Positions 35,395-47,900 of a stretch of 64,000 nucleotides of DNA are shown piece after piece. Origin of the DNA: Atrina japonica (Eukaryota > Mollusca > Bivalvia > Pterioida > Pinnidae); assembly GCA_030159075.1 (NCBI GenBank), contig BROG01000262.1, positions 62,001 to 126,000 on the forward strand, read 5' to 3'. The notes under the pieces were generated by a model. The model was not told where the DNA came from. It ran no database searches and saw nothing but the letters and a program-made list of their open reading frames with translations. Position 1 is the first letter of the stretch. Each line of letters opens with the position of its first letter. The position numbers were made by a program, and so were the translations under genes.

Positions 35395-36125
35395 ATCATT
35401 GCAAGGTATGGAGCTCTATTAGAAATATATTGTAACCAAAGCAAGAATGTCTAAAGCACCTTGATGCAGGAAGTCTGCGAACTACTTCATATTGTACAGA
35501 CGCAAAACAACATCTTATCGTCCATACTCTGATGGACAAATAGAGAGGTTTAACAGGGTTTTACCTTGCTTTTAGATGATTAGGTATTACATTGTAGGCC
35601 TATTCAAGGGTTAGGATGATTATTTGCTAATCTTGCTTGCTGCTCATTGCAGCACAACACACCCTGCCACTAGCTATACCCCAAACAGAATTATGTTTGG
35701 GAGGGGAGGGAAGTGCACCTTCCATATGACATACTTTTTTAATCAATCCAACACAGTACTTCAAAAAGTTGCAGATGGAGTCATGTCACCCCCTTGGAAG
35801 GGAATTCTTAAGGATGCCTAGAGGCGCTAGAAAATGGCATGAAATCAGAATAACAGGTAACAACATTGAGGTTGGTGATCTGATTTATAACTCAAGAACT
35901 AAAGGTAAATCTCCTGAGCTCCAGAACGTATGGCTCGGGTCATATGTTGTTACAACGAAGTTGGGTCAAGTCCTATATGAAATCAGAGGTCGGACAATCA
36001 ATAAGGTTGTTCACCATGACAGGCTCAAAATCTGCAACATGGAAATAGTCCATCTTGGAATGGCTGGCTCGAAAATTCAAGTTTACTTTCTGAAATCTCT
36101 CAATGCACGTTTTTTGCTGAACTGA
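35395..36125 (+). pseudogene. Ty3/gypsy-like integrase C-terminal remnant
   Basis: Broken frames read as the end of an LTR-retrotransposon polyprotein. SDGQIERFNR near 35527 is the catalytic-core glutamate region of integrases. TTHPATSYTPNRIMFGR at about 35649-35700 is the conserved segment after it. A GPY/F-like C-terminal part has KVVHHDRLKI at about 36004-36035. Stops and frameshifts occur at about 35575 and 35800. No protease, RT or RNase H is seen upstream. Inactive. Confidence 0.75.
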
Positions 36126-36412
36126 CCTTGACACTAGTTCAAATTCTTCACCGATCACTGAACACTCAACATGACACAGTTTGGGCTCATGATACAGCAA
36201 ACCAATACTGTTTTGTTTGGAGTAAGCTAAGGACAGTGTGTGTTGTGCGACTGACTTCTACCAGTCTAACACAGACATTGTGACTTGTTGAAAGTTCACC
36301 ACACAGTAATACATCAAAGGTTATTCATCCACCTACAAGGCTGGACTTGTGATGTTTCATGACCACGGATTATGCTTAAAAAGGACTTAATCGGGATCTA
36401 AAGGGAGGATAT

Positions 36413-36539
36413 TGTATGCATTTGTGTTGATATCTTGTTTTGTATGTTGGTACCCTGCGAAAGGCCTTAGTTATCATCTTCTGTAGGTTTTTTTGTCTCC
36501 ATTAAAGTCAGTCTGATCCTGAAACTGCTGGTACCAACA
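36413..36539 (+). repeat. LTR-like sequence after a polypurine tract
   Basis: A purine-rich AAAGGGAGGAT (36400-36410) is followed by TGTATGCATTTG. The segment ends near CCAACA and contains ATTAAAG. This fits a 3' LTR of about 127 bp downstream of the integrase remnant. No second LTR was found upstream, although about 45 bases at 31680-31728 resemble 36234-36290. Confidence 0.45.
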
Positions 36540-39238
36540 CCGCCAGGTAAATGCATCTGATTTACAGCATAACATATTACATAGATGTCTTCAATTATCA
36601 AAATCATCATTCTAGTTTGGTTTTCCTCCTTGTATGATTAATATCATGAGAGACATTAGACAAATGCATAAATAGAAATAACACACTGAATATCCTTGAA
36701 AACAGCCTCAGTTTCAGTGTACTATATTGTTAGAAACTGTAGAAACGATGAAGAGTTAGAATCTACATAATTCCTCAAGTTCAACGCCATAAAAAAGAAT
36801 TATCTCTATTCTTGTGGCATGTCAAATTCCAGAAGTAAAGCATGAACATAAATCAATGCAGTTTTATATATCTTTATTTACTAAATTGAATTTTAACGAA
36901 TATCTTTATTTGTAATTATCTCCCTTAGTGATACGCCCATAAAATCTGGTACATGGCCTATAAGATACACTCCCACATTGCATACATCATGTTACAAGTA
37001 TAGTGTACTTTGATTTGGTACTGGTCGCTCTCTTATAAATGGCATAGCAGAAAAATCCCTAATACATACAGACATCATTGCAGTCAACACACATGTACAA
37101 TGTAAGGTTCAATACAGAAAAATCAATGAAACAATATTGAATAATAAAGCCTAGTAAAGAAATGATTGCAATTACTCCATCCATCCTTGCAGAAACAAAT
37201 GATGTTAATGTAAATTTAGAAAAGTTTCGGAAACAAATTTGTTTTAGTTACAGCTCTAAAATGTTTACATAAAAAGAACAATATTTGGTCAATTACTTTT
37301 TCTGGTCATGTCAAAAAATTCTTTTTGATTTTTTTTTTGTCTCTGAATAACAGTTTCAACAATATTTTTTAAGCTTTAGTGCTGCTTTCAAAACAGTTAA
37401 AAAGGTTGTAGATGATATGGCAAAAGACAAAAATTTCTATAAACATCAGAAAAAGTATACAATATTTATAAGACACAGTAATTACTATCATCAGTGTACA
37501 TGTACATGTGTACAAACAAGCACTTACATGCTGATAACCCACAGTTTAAACAACAACAACAACAACAAAACATAACAAGCTCCAAAATAACATATAAAAA
37601 ACAAAAAGAAAACAAAAATCCCATAGTCCACCTCGCTCACCTGATCTTACAAATACATGTATGCAGGATTAGAATCTCAATCTTCAAAATCATTTTAACA
37701 CCAATGACTAAAAAATATCTAAAAAAGAGCAAATAATGTGTGAAAAAAATAATTTCCCACTTTCTATGAAAACATAAACTTGAATCATGAATCAATGTAG
37801 ATTACTCATGCAATTAAGTTTTTTAGTTCATGCATCAATTCTGGAAAAGATAATTTTCAAAGAGGGAGTTATTTCGCCCCAACATGGATCCACCCTATAG
37901 CTAACCTTGAGTACTTGCTTCCTGTAAAGTTTTGACAAATTCCTTTTGCGGTTTTGAAGAACAAACTTATAATGGAGAACCCTTCCCCTTCTTTTTGTAG
38001 TCTTAAAAAAAATCACAATAAATTTAAAAATTGAATTTTAGCAAAATTCTTTTACCACAGCATTTCTTCACCAAATAACAGGTAAAAACAAAATAAATGC
38101 ATCAAAGTGAAGCAAAGGGGAGAACATCAAAGAAACCATACACAAATGAATGAAAATGACCAAGTCTTAAAAGGCATCAAAAACCTTAAAAATAAATTTT
38201 CTGATTTCTACAAAAACACAAAATTGAATAATATGTCTATGTAGATCAGCCACATGCAATTACGTTTTTTCAGTTCATGGAGCAGCTAAGACCTATTTGC
38301 TCCACTCTGGATTTATCCCTGAGCCAATCTGACCCAAAAACATCAATTTTGTAGAAGACCTTGAGTGTTTGCTTACAGTAAAGTTTTGTTAAATCCCTTC
38401 AAATGTTTCATGGAAAAAGTTGAAAATGTGAAAAGTTTATAGACAGATGTCGGACAACAGGTGATCAGAAAAGCTCACTTGAACTGTCAGTTCAGGTGAG
38501 CCAAAATTTAGCTACATTTACATTTGTATATACTAGTATCTACCTTTCAAGGATGTGATTCCATAACAGTGAAAAAGGAGGAAAATGGCTCATTTGTTGA
38601 GGTTTAATGGGCAAAATAAAGATTTAACATTGCAGCAAAACTTTGGAAAAGGAGGAATTCCTCCCATTGGATGAAAATTCTCATCCCTGAAGTCTTTTTT
38701 AATTTTATGTATCAGATATTAATGAAAGTTTAAACAAACAGTATACATAACCAAATGCATTAAGCATAATAATACTACATCATGTCTCTACATGTGTATC
38801 AAAATGGTGGCACACCATGCTTACGTTAAATTAATGTTAAGACTTCAAAATTTAAATCCATCTTTCAAAAATTTGTAAAAGAACCTGGGTCATTATTATA
38901 TGCTGAAGTTAAAGGATTATATGCATGGGTATGTTGTACAGTGAAATGGCACCTCTAACAACTGTACAAATAGGTGTGACTTTGATCTGAGCTGTTACAC
39001 AAGTCTAATGAATATCAAGATCTACCTTCATCCCATATGACACCAAATATGTAAAATGCCACAATTTAGACAAGATTTAAGAATTGTGATCACAATTACA
39101 TTTACTTCAGACACATGTGATGAATTCTAAATAAATAAAAGGTGAGAAAATTAAAGATTTGGTCAACAAACCACAATCATTCTTCCAGAAATGAGGGCTT
39201 CATATACATTTTTGTATGAGTCATTACAAACTTAAAAA

Positions 39239-39425
39239 GGCATAAAAATTCTTAAATTCCTATACATGTACATTTGTATATTTTGTGTAAATTGCTTGAG
39301 AAACCCAGGTTTGGCACTTTTTCAATCACAATTGATTTACTCAATCTCACTATTTGTAAATGAATACCATACTGGAGCTGACCTTATTTTCACAAAATAA
39401 ATTGGAATATAAGATTTTTTATGCC
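39239..39425. mobile_element. MITE-like element, GGCATAAAAA family, second copy
   Basis: Opposite orientation to 11249-11421. Ends GGCATAAAAATTCTTAAATT and, inverted, GGCATAAAAAATCTTATATT. The inner sequence shares AAACCCAGGTTTGGCAC and ATGAATACCATACTGG (inverted) with the first copy. Confidence 0.82.
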
Positions 39426-39684
39426 TGTGTATAACGCTAATTTGTTATTGTACATCAAGTACAAGTAGTTTAAAGTAAAAAAAATTCATAAAATAATTTT
39501 TGGGGGTAAACACAGTTAGCTCTTTACCTACATATTTATAGCAATACATATAATCTAAAAAAAAAACTGTATCACCCTGACTGTTCCACACACTTTTATA
39601 GACTCCTTACAAGAAATGTCAAGAGGAAATGCATTATACATCATTTATTATATGCTCAAACAATTTTACATAGTCGAAAGTCTA

Positions 39685-39795
39685 TCCTTACAATATAAAA
39701 TCTCAGATACCAAAGTATGGATCTTCAGGATGTCCAGTATACAAATACAAATACATGTATGGTGAATATTGGACAAACATGACCTCAAATCCAAT
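39685..39795 (+). mobile_element. Dispersed repeat DR1 fragment
   Basis: Carries AATCTCAGATACCAAAGTAT, GGATCTTCAGGATGTCCAG and GGTGAATATTGGACAAAC, the 5' part of DR1. Confidence 0.72.
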
Positions 39796-39912
39796 AAGAA
39801 GAACTGAAAAAGAGCAGGAACTATATAGGTATACAGATTAAAGTGGCACATCCTGGGTTTTGTCAAAAAGCTAAACAATATGGTCTATTTTCCAAAAATG
39901 TACAAATAAAAT

Positions 39913-39938
39913 TGTGTGTGTGTGTGTGTGTGTGTGTA
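39913..39938. repeat. (GT)n microsatellite
   Basis: About 12 GT units immediately before the MITE at 39942. Confidence 0.95.
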
Positions 39939-39941
39939 CTG

Positions 39942-40120
39942 TACAGTGGAACCTATCTTGAGAGATCACTGTCATGAAAGACCACCTGTCTTTTAAGACC
40001 ACATTCTAAAAACAACTTGGTTCAATTATCCTTTAAATAAAACCTCTTTTGAGAGACCACCTGTCTTGTAAGACCATATTACAGTGGCAGGGGTGATCTT
40101 ACAAGACATACTCCACTGTA
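39942..40120. mobile_element. MITE-like element with TACAGTGGA terminal repeats
   Basis: The ends TACAGTGGAACCTATCTTG and, inverted, TACAGTGGAGTATGTCTTG pair over about 28 bases with mismatches. The inner sequence has repeated GAGACCACCTGTCTTGTAAG-like blocks. A second, more decayed copy lies at 63221-63362 beside SEH1 exon 3. Confidence 0.82.
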
Positions 40121-41487
40121 TCTGTATAATATATATACTATCCTAATACATTAATTTCAAACAATCTCACAAATGATTTACAACTCTACGAAGATGACAC
40201 TCAGAATGTCTGATTGCATAACTTCAGTACACAAAAATAAAATTAATATATATATATATGATATCAATGCCATATGATTTAATATCAGTTCCATTTGCCT
40301 TATCCAATATTTTCCTTATTGTTATATTACTGTGTTTAACCCTAGCCTAATGTACAAATGTATATGTAGGAAATGATATGGTTATATATATATATATATA
40401 TATATTCAAACCTATTTCTAACATTTCAGATATATGAGATTTAAAAATAATTCTTTTGCAATATTTCATAAGCTATGATTTCCACTCACTTAAAATCTGG
40501 GCTCAAAGTCTTCAAATTTACTCAATACTCAAGCACAAAACTGAACATGTTTGTAAATATATTATTGCATACAATCGTAAATAATGATAAAAATTATTGC
40601 TCAGTTGAATGAAACTTAAGAAATATTAAAAAAATGTTTAAGTATGTACTCAAAATTTGAGAACCATACTTAAGTTATTTAATCATTTTCAGAAAAATCG
40701 TAAGTGTGACCCCAAATTCTTTATGTGAATAATGGAAAATAATGATTTGTTTCCTATTCAGTAATATTCAGAAGTTTGACAAATGGCAAATGGCTATCTA
40801 ATCAAAATACATGTAAAAGGTTGAGCTTGAGTATTGAGTAAATTTAGTGACTTCGAGCTCGGAAGTCAAATATGTAACATCAAATCAAAATCCCATTTCA
40901 CGTGTTACATCTAGTATTTGATACAGCAAATACGGAAACATATACATGTATACACATGTAATAGTTTACTCAAAAGTTGCTCAAAAATACTTGATGGCAC
41001 AACCAATTAAAAGTTGTTTTATGTAAAAAAAAAAAATTAAAAACGTGCCAAGCCATGATCTTAGAATAGTCCTAAGCTGGAGTCAAATTTCAATCTTCAA
41101 TAGAGGGAATATTTAACATTTTTAAAAACTAAATTTTTGTTGTTAGGGGCATTTTGGATATCTCGGTCAATCATTTACATGTAACACTGCAGTTACTGAC
41201 ACACAGAACATATCACCTAAGAATAAAAGTTCGATTACTTTGTGATCTTTTGTCTAGGACCCATCACAGCAAAATTTATAAAAATTTCTAAATTTACAAA
41301 TTTTACTAAAAATTTTCATTCAACCAGATAAAGGATTTGCTGAATTAAAATTTTCAAACTTGAGTAATAATTGAGTTTCATGGTTGGTGTTGTACACTGT
41401 ATGATGTATATTACTGAAGGATATCAGTTTCAAACATGAATCAAATTTCAAATTTCCTATCTGACTCAAGAAGGCAGATAGAGCTGG

Positions 41488-41493
41488 TTTATT
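41488..41493 (-). terminator. Candidate polyadenylation signal, NEURL2
   Basis: AATAAA on the minus strand (TTTATT on plus), about 375 bases after the NEURL2 stop codon. Other candidates lie farther downstream. Confidence 0.35.
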
Positions 41494-41597
41494 GTGCACA
41501 AATAAGTTTTCTGGCATTTCTTTTTTAGAAATACATGTGTATTGAAAAATTAGATTGGACATCCATTTCAATATTATATTATTTTCATGATTCTTGG

Positions 41598-41625
41598 CAC
41601 ACACACACACACACACACACACACA
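41598..41625. repeat. (CA)n microsatellite
   Basis: About 13 CA units in the presumed 3' UTR of NEURL2. Short CA-rich islands continue to about 41760. Confidence 0.95.
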
Positions 41626-41865
41626 GCTATTACATATATAAACACAAACACACACTCACAGCTATACATTCACTTTGACATATGCACACCTAAATACATT
41701 TGTATACATACATCTAAACACTCTACTGGACATATCCACACAGAGATACACAAACACCAGTTTCTCATTGTACAGCACTGAATGTAAATGATGAGCGACT
41801 ATCACATACATTGTACATCCAAATGTGGAAATCAAGTAACAAACACAGATATATCCTCCTATCTT

Positions 41866-41981
41866 TCATAGCTCATATCTCAAAAACTGCTTCAATTTTT
41901 TAGGCAATGGTAAACTGGAAACATCATCTTCTTTTGTGAGTTGTAGAATTTGATCACGACATGCATTTTGTAATGATGACA
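41866..41981 (-). CDS. NEURL2: NEURL2 terminal coding exon (SOCS-box-like tail)
   Basis: 38 codons after the split codon, ending RYEL-stop. The acceptor on the minus strand is TTTTGTTTTGTTTTGCAG, whose pyrimidine tract is the edge of a segment duplicated inside the intron at 43262-43403. Confidence 0.87.
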
Positions 41982-44900
41982 CTGCAAAACAAAACAAAAC
42001 AGTTTTAGTTAAAATTAGAAGGTACATATGTGTATACATGTAATTTATGTATATTGTGAACATGTATCAAAACAATAAATGCATCTACACCTACATTGTA
42101 CATGTATACATACACCTTAAAACACTCCGAGAGTCATACATGTCCCTATCCTGTGAAACCACTCTGAGAGTCATACATGTCCCTATCCTGTGAAACCACT
42201 CTGAGAGTCAATGTATATCCCCGATCTATGAAACCACTCTGAGAGTCAATGTATATCCCCGATCTATGAAACCACTCTGAGAGTCAATGTATATCCCCGA
42301 TCTATGAAACCACTCTGACAGTCAATGTATGTCCCCGATCTATGAAACCACTCTGAGAGTCAATGTATGTCCCTGACCTATGAAACCACTCTGACAGTCA
42401 ATGTATATCCCCGATCTATGAAACCACTCTGACAGTCAATGTATGTCCCCGATCTATGAAACCACTCTGAGAGTCAATGTATGTCCTGACCTATGAAACC
42501 ACTCTGACAGTCAATGTATATCCCCGATCTATGAAACCACTCTGACAGTCAATGTATCTATGAAACCACTCTGAGAGTCAATGTATGTCCCTGACCAATG
42601 AAACCACTCTGACAGTCAATGTATATCCCCGATCTATGAAACCACTCTGACAGTCAATGTATATCCCCGATCTATGAAACCACTCTGACAGTCAATGTAT
42701 GTCCCCGATCTATGAAACCACTCTGACAGTCAATGTATGTCCCCGATCTATGAAACCACTCTGAGAGTCAATGTATATCCCCGATCTATGAAACCACTCT
42801 GACAGTCAATGTATTTCCCCGATCTATGAAACCACTCTGAGAGTCAATGTATTTCCCCGATCTATGAAACCACTCTGACAGTCAATGTATTTCCCCGATC
42901 TATGAAACCACTCTGAGAGTCAATGTATGTCCCTGACCAATGAAACCACTCTGAGAGTCAATGTATGTCCCCAACCTATGCAGAGATTTTCCACCCTATC
43001 ATACGGGGCTGAAATAAGGCCCTATTCCCAATGCAAAATCAACACATTTTTTCCCAATTTGCAGTCAAAATTTCACGATTGAAGTGAAATGACAATAAAT
43101 TTGAAGGGATTCTTGTATTTTCACATAGTTTTGTGTATTTCAAGGTTTCCCTGTTTCAATAAAATTCCCAATTCAAAAGGCCCAGGCCCCATTCCAAAAA
43201 GAGTGTGGAAAATCCCTGCCTATGAAACCACTCTGAGAGTCAATGTATGTCCCTGACTTATGAAAAACAAAACAAACAGTTTTAGTTAAAATTAGGAGGT
43301 ACATGTACATGTGTATACATGTAATTATGAACATTGTGAACATGTATCAAAACAATAAATGCATCTACACCTACATTGTACATGTATACATACACCTTAA
43401 AATACTCTGAGAGTCAATGTATGTCCCTGATTTATGAAACCACTCTGGGAGTCAATGTGTGTCCCGACTTATGAAACCACTCTGAGAGTCAATGTATGTC
43501 CCCGACTTATGAAACCACTCTGAAAGTCAATGTATGTCCCCTACTTATGAAACCACTCTGAGAGTCAATGTATGTCCCCGATCTATGAAACCACTCTGAG
43601 AGTCAATGTATGTCCCCAACGTATGAAAATACTCTGAGTCACTGTACATGTATGTCCCCGACCTATGAAACCACTCTGAGAGTCAATGTATGTCCCAGAC
43701 TTATGAAACCACTCTGAGAGTCCCCGACTTATGAAACCACTCTGGGAGTCAATGTGTGTCCCGACTTATGAAACCACTCTGGGAGTCAATGTATGTCCCC
43801 GACTTATGAAACCACTCTGAAAGTCCAATGTATGTCCCCTCTTATGAAACCACTCTGAGAGTCAATGTATGTCCCCGACCTATGAAACCACTCTGAGAGT
43901 CAATGTATATGTATGTCCACCTATGAAACCACTCTGGGATCAATGTACGGGGCTATGAAACCACTCTGAATTCAATGTATATGTCCCCGACCTATGAAAC
44001 CACTCTGAGAGTCAATGTATGTCCCTGACTTATGCAAACCACTCAAGAGTCAATGTATGTCCCCGACTTATGAAACCACTCTGGGAGTCAAAACTTATGA
44101 AACCACTCTGAGATTCAATGTATGTCCCCGACTTATGAAACCACTCTGAAAGTCAATGTATGTCCCCTACTTATGAAACCACTCTGAGAGTCAATGTATG
44201 TCCCCAACCTATGAAACCACTCTGAGATTCAATGTATATGTATGTTGACCTATGAAACACTCTGGGAGTCAATGTATATGTGTCCCCGTATGAAACCACT
44301 CTGAGATTCAAGTATATTATGTCCCTGACCTATGAAACCACTCTGAATAATGTATATGTATGTCCCTGACCTATGAAACCACTCTGGGAGTCAATGTATA
44401 TGTATGTCCCTGACCTATGAAACCACTCTGAGAGTCAATGTATGTCCCCAACCTATGAAACCACTCTGAGAGTCAATATATATGTATGTCCTTGACTTAT
44501 GAAACCACTCTGAGAGTCAATGTATGTCCCCAACCTATGAAACCACTCTGAGAGTCAATATATATGTATGTCCTTGACTTATGAAACCACTCTGAGAGTC
44601 AATGTATATGTCCCTGACCTACATGTATGAAACAACTCTGAGAGTCAATGTATGTCCCCGACCTATGAAATGACTCTGAGAGTAAATATATGTCCCTGAC
44701 TTATGAAACCACTCTGAGAGTCAATGTTCCCCAAATGAAACCACTCTGAGAGTCAATGTATGTCCCTGACTAATGAAACCACTCTGAGATTCATGTATGT
44801 CCCCGACCTACAACCACTTTGAGAGTCAATGTATATGTCCCTGAACATGTATGAAACCACTCTGAGAGTCAATGTATGTCCCCCAACATGTACAACACTG

Positions 44901-47900
44901 AGAGTAAATATAATGTCCCTCTACTTATGAAACCACTGAGAGTCAATGTATGTCCCCAACCTATGAAACCACTCTGAGAGACAATGTATGTCCCCAAACC
45001 TATTAAACTACTCTGAGAGTCAATATATATGTATGTCCTTGACTTATGAAACCACTCTGAGAGTCAATGTATATCCCGGGCTTATGAAACCACTCTGAGA
45101 GTCAATGTATGTCCCTGACTTATGAAACCACTCTGAGAGTCAATATATGTCCCCAACTGATGAAACCACTCTGAGAGTCAATGTATGTCCCCAACCTATG
45201 AAACCACTCTGAGAGTCAATATATGTCCCCAACCTATGAAATGACTCTGAGAGTCAATGTATGTCCCTGACTTATGAAATCACTCTGAGAGTCAATGTAT
45301 GTCCCCAACCTATGAAACCACTCTGAGATTCAATGTATATGTATGTCCCTGACCTATGAAACCACTCTGGGAGTCAATGTATATGTCCCTGACCTACATG
45401 TATGAAACCACTCTGAGAGTCAATGTATGTCCCCAACCTATGAAACAACACTGAGAGTAAATGTATAATGTCCCTTACTTATGAAACCACTGAGAGTCAA
45501 TGTATGTCCCCAACCTATGAAACCACTCTGAGAGTCAATGTATGTCCCCAAACCTATTAAACTACTCTGAGAGTCAATATATATGTATGTCCTTGACTTA
45601 TGAAACCACTCTGGGAGTCAATGTATGTCCCCGACTTATGAAACCACTCTGAAAGTCAATGTATGTCCCCTACTTATGAAACCACTCTGAGAGTCAATGT
45701 ATGTCCCCAACCTATGAAACCACTCTGAGATTCAATGTATATGTATGTCCCTGACCTATGAAACCACTCTGGGAGTCAATGTATATGTATTTCCCCGACC
45801 TATGAAACCACTCTGAGATTCAATGTATATGTATGTCCCCGACCTATGAAACCACTCTGAGAGTCAATGTATGTCCCTGACTTATGAAACCACTCTGAGA
45901 GTCAATGTATGTCCCCGACTTATGAAACCACTCTGGGAGTCAATGTGTGTCCCGACTTATGAAACCACTCTGAGATTCAATGTATGTCCCCGACTTATGA
46001 AACCACTCTGAAAGTCTCCCCTACTTATGAAACCACTCTGAGAGTCAATGTATGTCCCCAACCTATGAAACCACTCTGAGATTCAATGTATATGTATGTC
46101 CCTGACCTATGAAACCACTCTGGGAGTCAATGTATATGTATGTCCCCGACCTATGAAACCACTCTGAGATTCAATGTATATGTATGTCCCTGACCTATGA
46201 AACCACTCTGAGATTCAATGTATATGTATGTCCCTGACCTATGAAACCACTCTGGGAGTCAATGTATATGTATGTCCCTGACCTATGAAACCACTCTGAG
46301 AGTCAATGTATGTCCCCAACCTATGAAACCACTCTGAGAGTCAATATATATGTATGTCCTTGACTTATGAAACCACTCTGAGAGTCCTATGTATGTCCCC
46401 AACCATGAAACCACTCTGAGAGTCAATATATATGTATGTCCTTGACTTATGAAACCACTCTGAAGTCACCCTGACCTACATGTATGAAACAACTCTGAGA
46501 GTCAATGTATGTCCCCGACCTATGAAATGACTCTGAGAGTAAATATATGTCCCTGACTTATGAAACCACTCTGAGAGTCAATGTATGTCCCCAACTTATG
46601 AAACCACTCTGAGAGTCAATGTATGTCCCTGACTAATGAAACCACTCTGAGATTCAATGTATGTCCCCGACCTATGAAACCACTTTGAGAGTCAATGTAT
46701 ATGTCCCTGACCTACATGTATGAAACCACTCTGAGAGTCAATGTATGTCCCCAACCTATGAAACAACACTGAGAGTAAATGTATAATGTCCCTTACTTAT
46801 GAAACCACTGAGAGTCAATGTATGTCCCCAACCTATGAAACCACTCTGAGAGACAATGTATGTCCCCAGAGTCAATATATATGTATGTCCTTGACTTATG
46901 AAACCACTCTGAGAGTCAATGTATATCCCGGGCTTATGAAACCACTCTGAGAGTCAATGTATGTCCCTGACTTATGAAACCACTCTGAGAGTCAATATAT
47001 GTCCCCAACTGATGAAACCACTCTGAGAGTCAATGTATGTCCCCAACCTATGAAACCACTCTGAGAGTCAATATATGTCCCCAACCTATGAAATGACTCT
47101 GAGAGTCAATGTATGTCCCTGACTTATGAAATCACTCTGAGAGTCAATGTATGTCCCCAACCTATGAAACCACTCTGAGATTCAATGTATATGTATGTCC
47201 CTGACCTATGAAACCACTCTGGGAGTCAATGTCACCTACATGTATGAAACCACTCTGAGAGTCAATGTATGTCCCCAACTATAAACAACACTGAGAGTAA
47301 ATGTATAATGTCCCTTACTTATGAAACCCACTGAGAGTCAATGTATGTCCCCAACCTATGAAACCACTCTGAGAGTCAATGTATGTCCCCAACCTATTAA
47401 ACTACTCTGAGAGTCAATATATATGTATGTCCTTGACTTATGAAACCACTCTGAGAGTCAATGTATGTCCCGGACTTATGAAACCACTCTGAGAGTCAAT
47501 GTATGTCCCTGACTTATGAAACCACTCTGAGAGTCAATATATGTCCCCAACTGATGAAACCACTCTGAGAGTCAATGTATGTCCCCAACCTATGAAACCA
47601 CTCTGGGAGTCAATGTATGTCCCCGACCTATGAAATGACTCTGAGAGTCAATGTATGTCCCTGACTTATGAAATCACTCTGAGAGTCAATGTATGTCCCC
47701 AACCTATGAAACCACTCTGAGATTCAATGTATATGTATGTCCCTGACCTATGAAACCACTCTGGGAGTCAATGTATATGTATGTCCCGGACCTATGAAAC
47801 CACTCTGAGATTCAATGTATATGTATGTCCCTGACCTATGAAACCACTCTGGGAGTCAATGTATATGTATGTCCCTGACCTATGAAACCACTCTGGGAGT

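Larger units (their letters stand above)
36541..41865 (-). other. NEURL2 3' side: long 3' UTR and/or intergenic DNA
   Basis: No coding exon recognised. It contains A-rich stretches, several TTTATT strings (AATAAA on the minus strand), a (GT)n, a (CA)n, a DR1 fragment and two MITEs (listed). How far the transcript extends cannot be told from sequence alone. Confidence 0.45.

Noticed and set aside
41320..41655. 111-codon minus-strand frame
   Set aside because: Begins in the (CA)n repeat (VCVCVC) and lies in the presumed NEURL2 3' UTR. No recognised motif.
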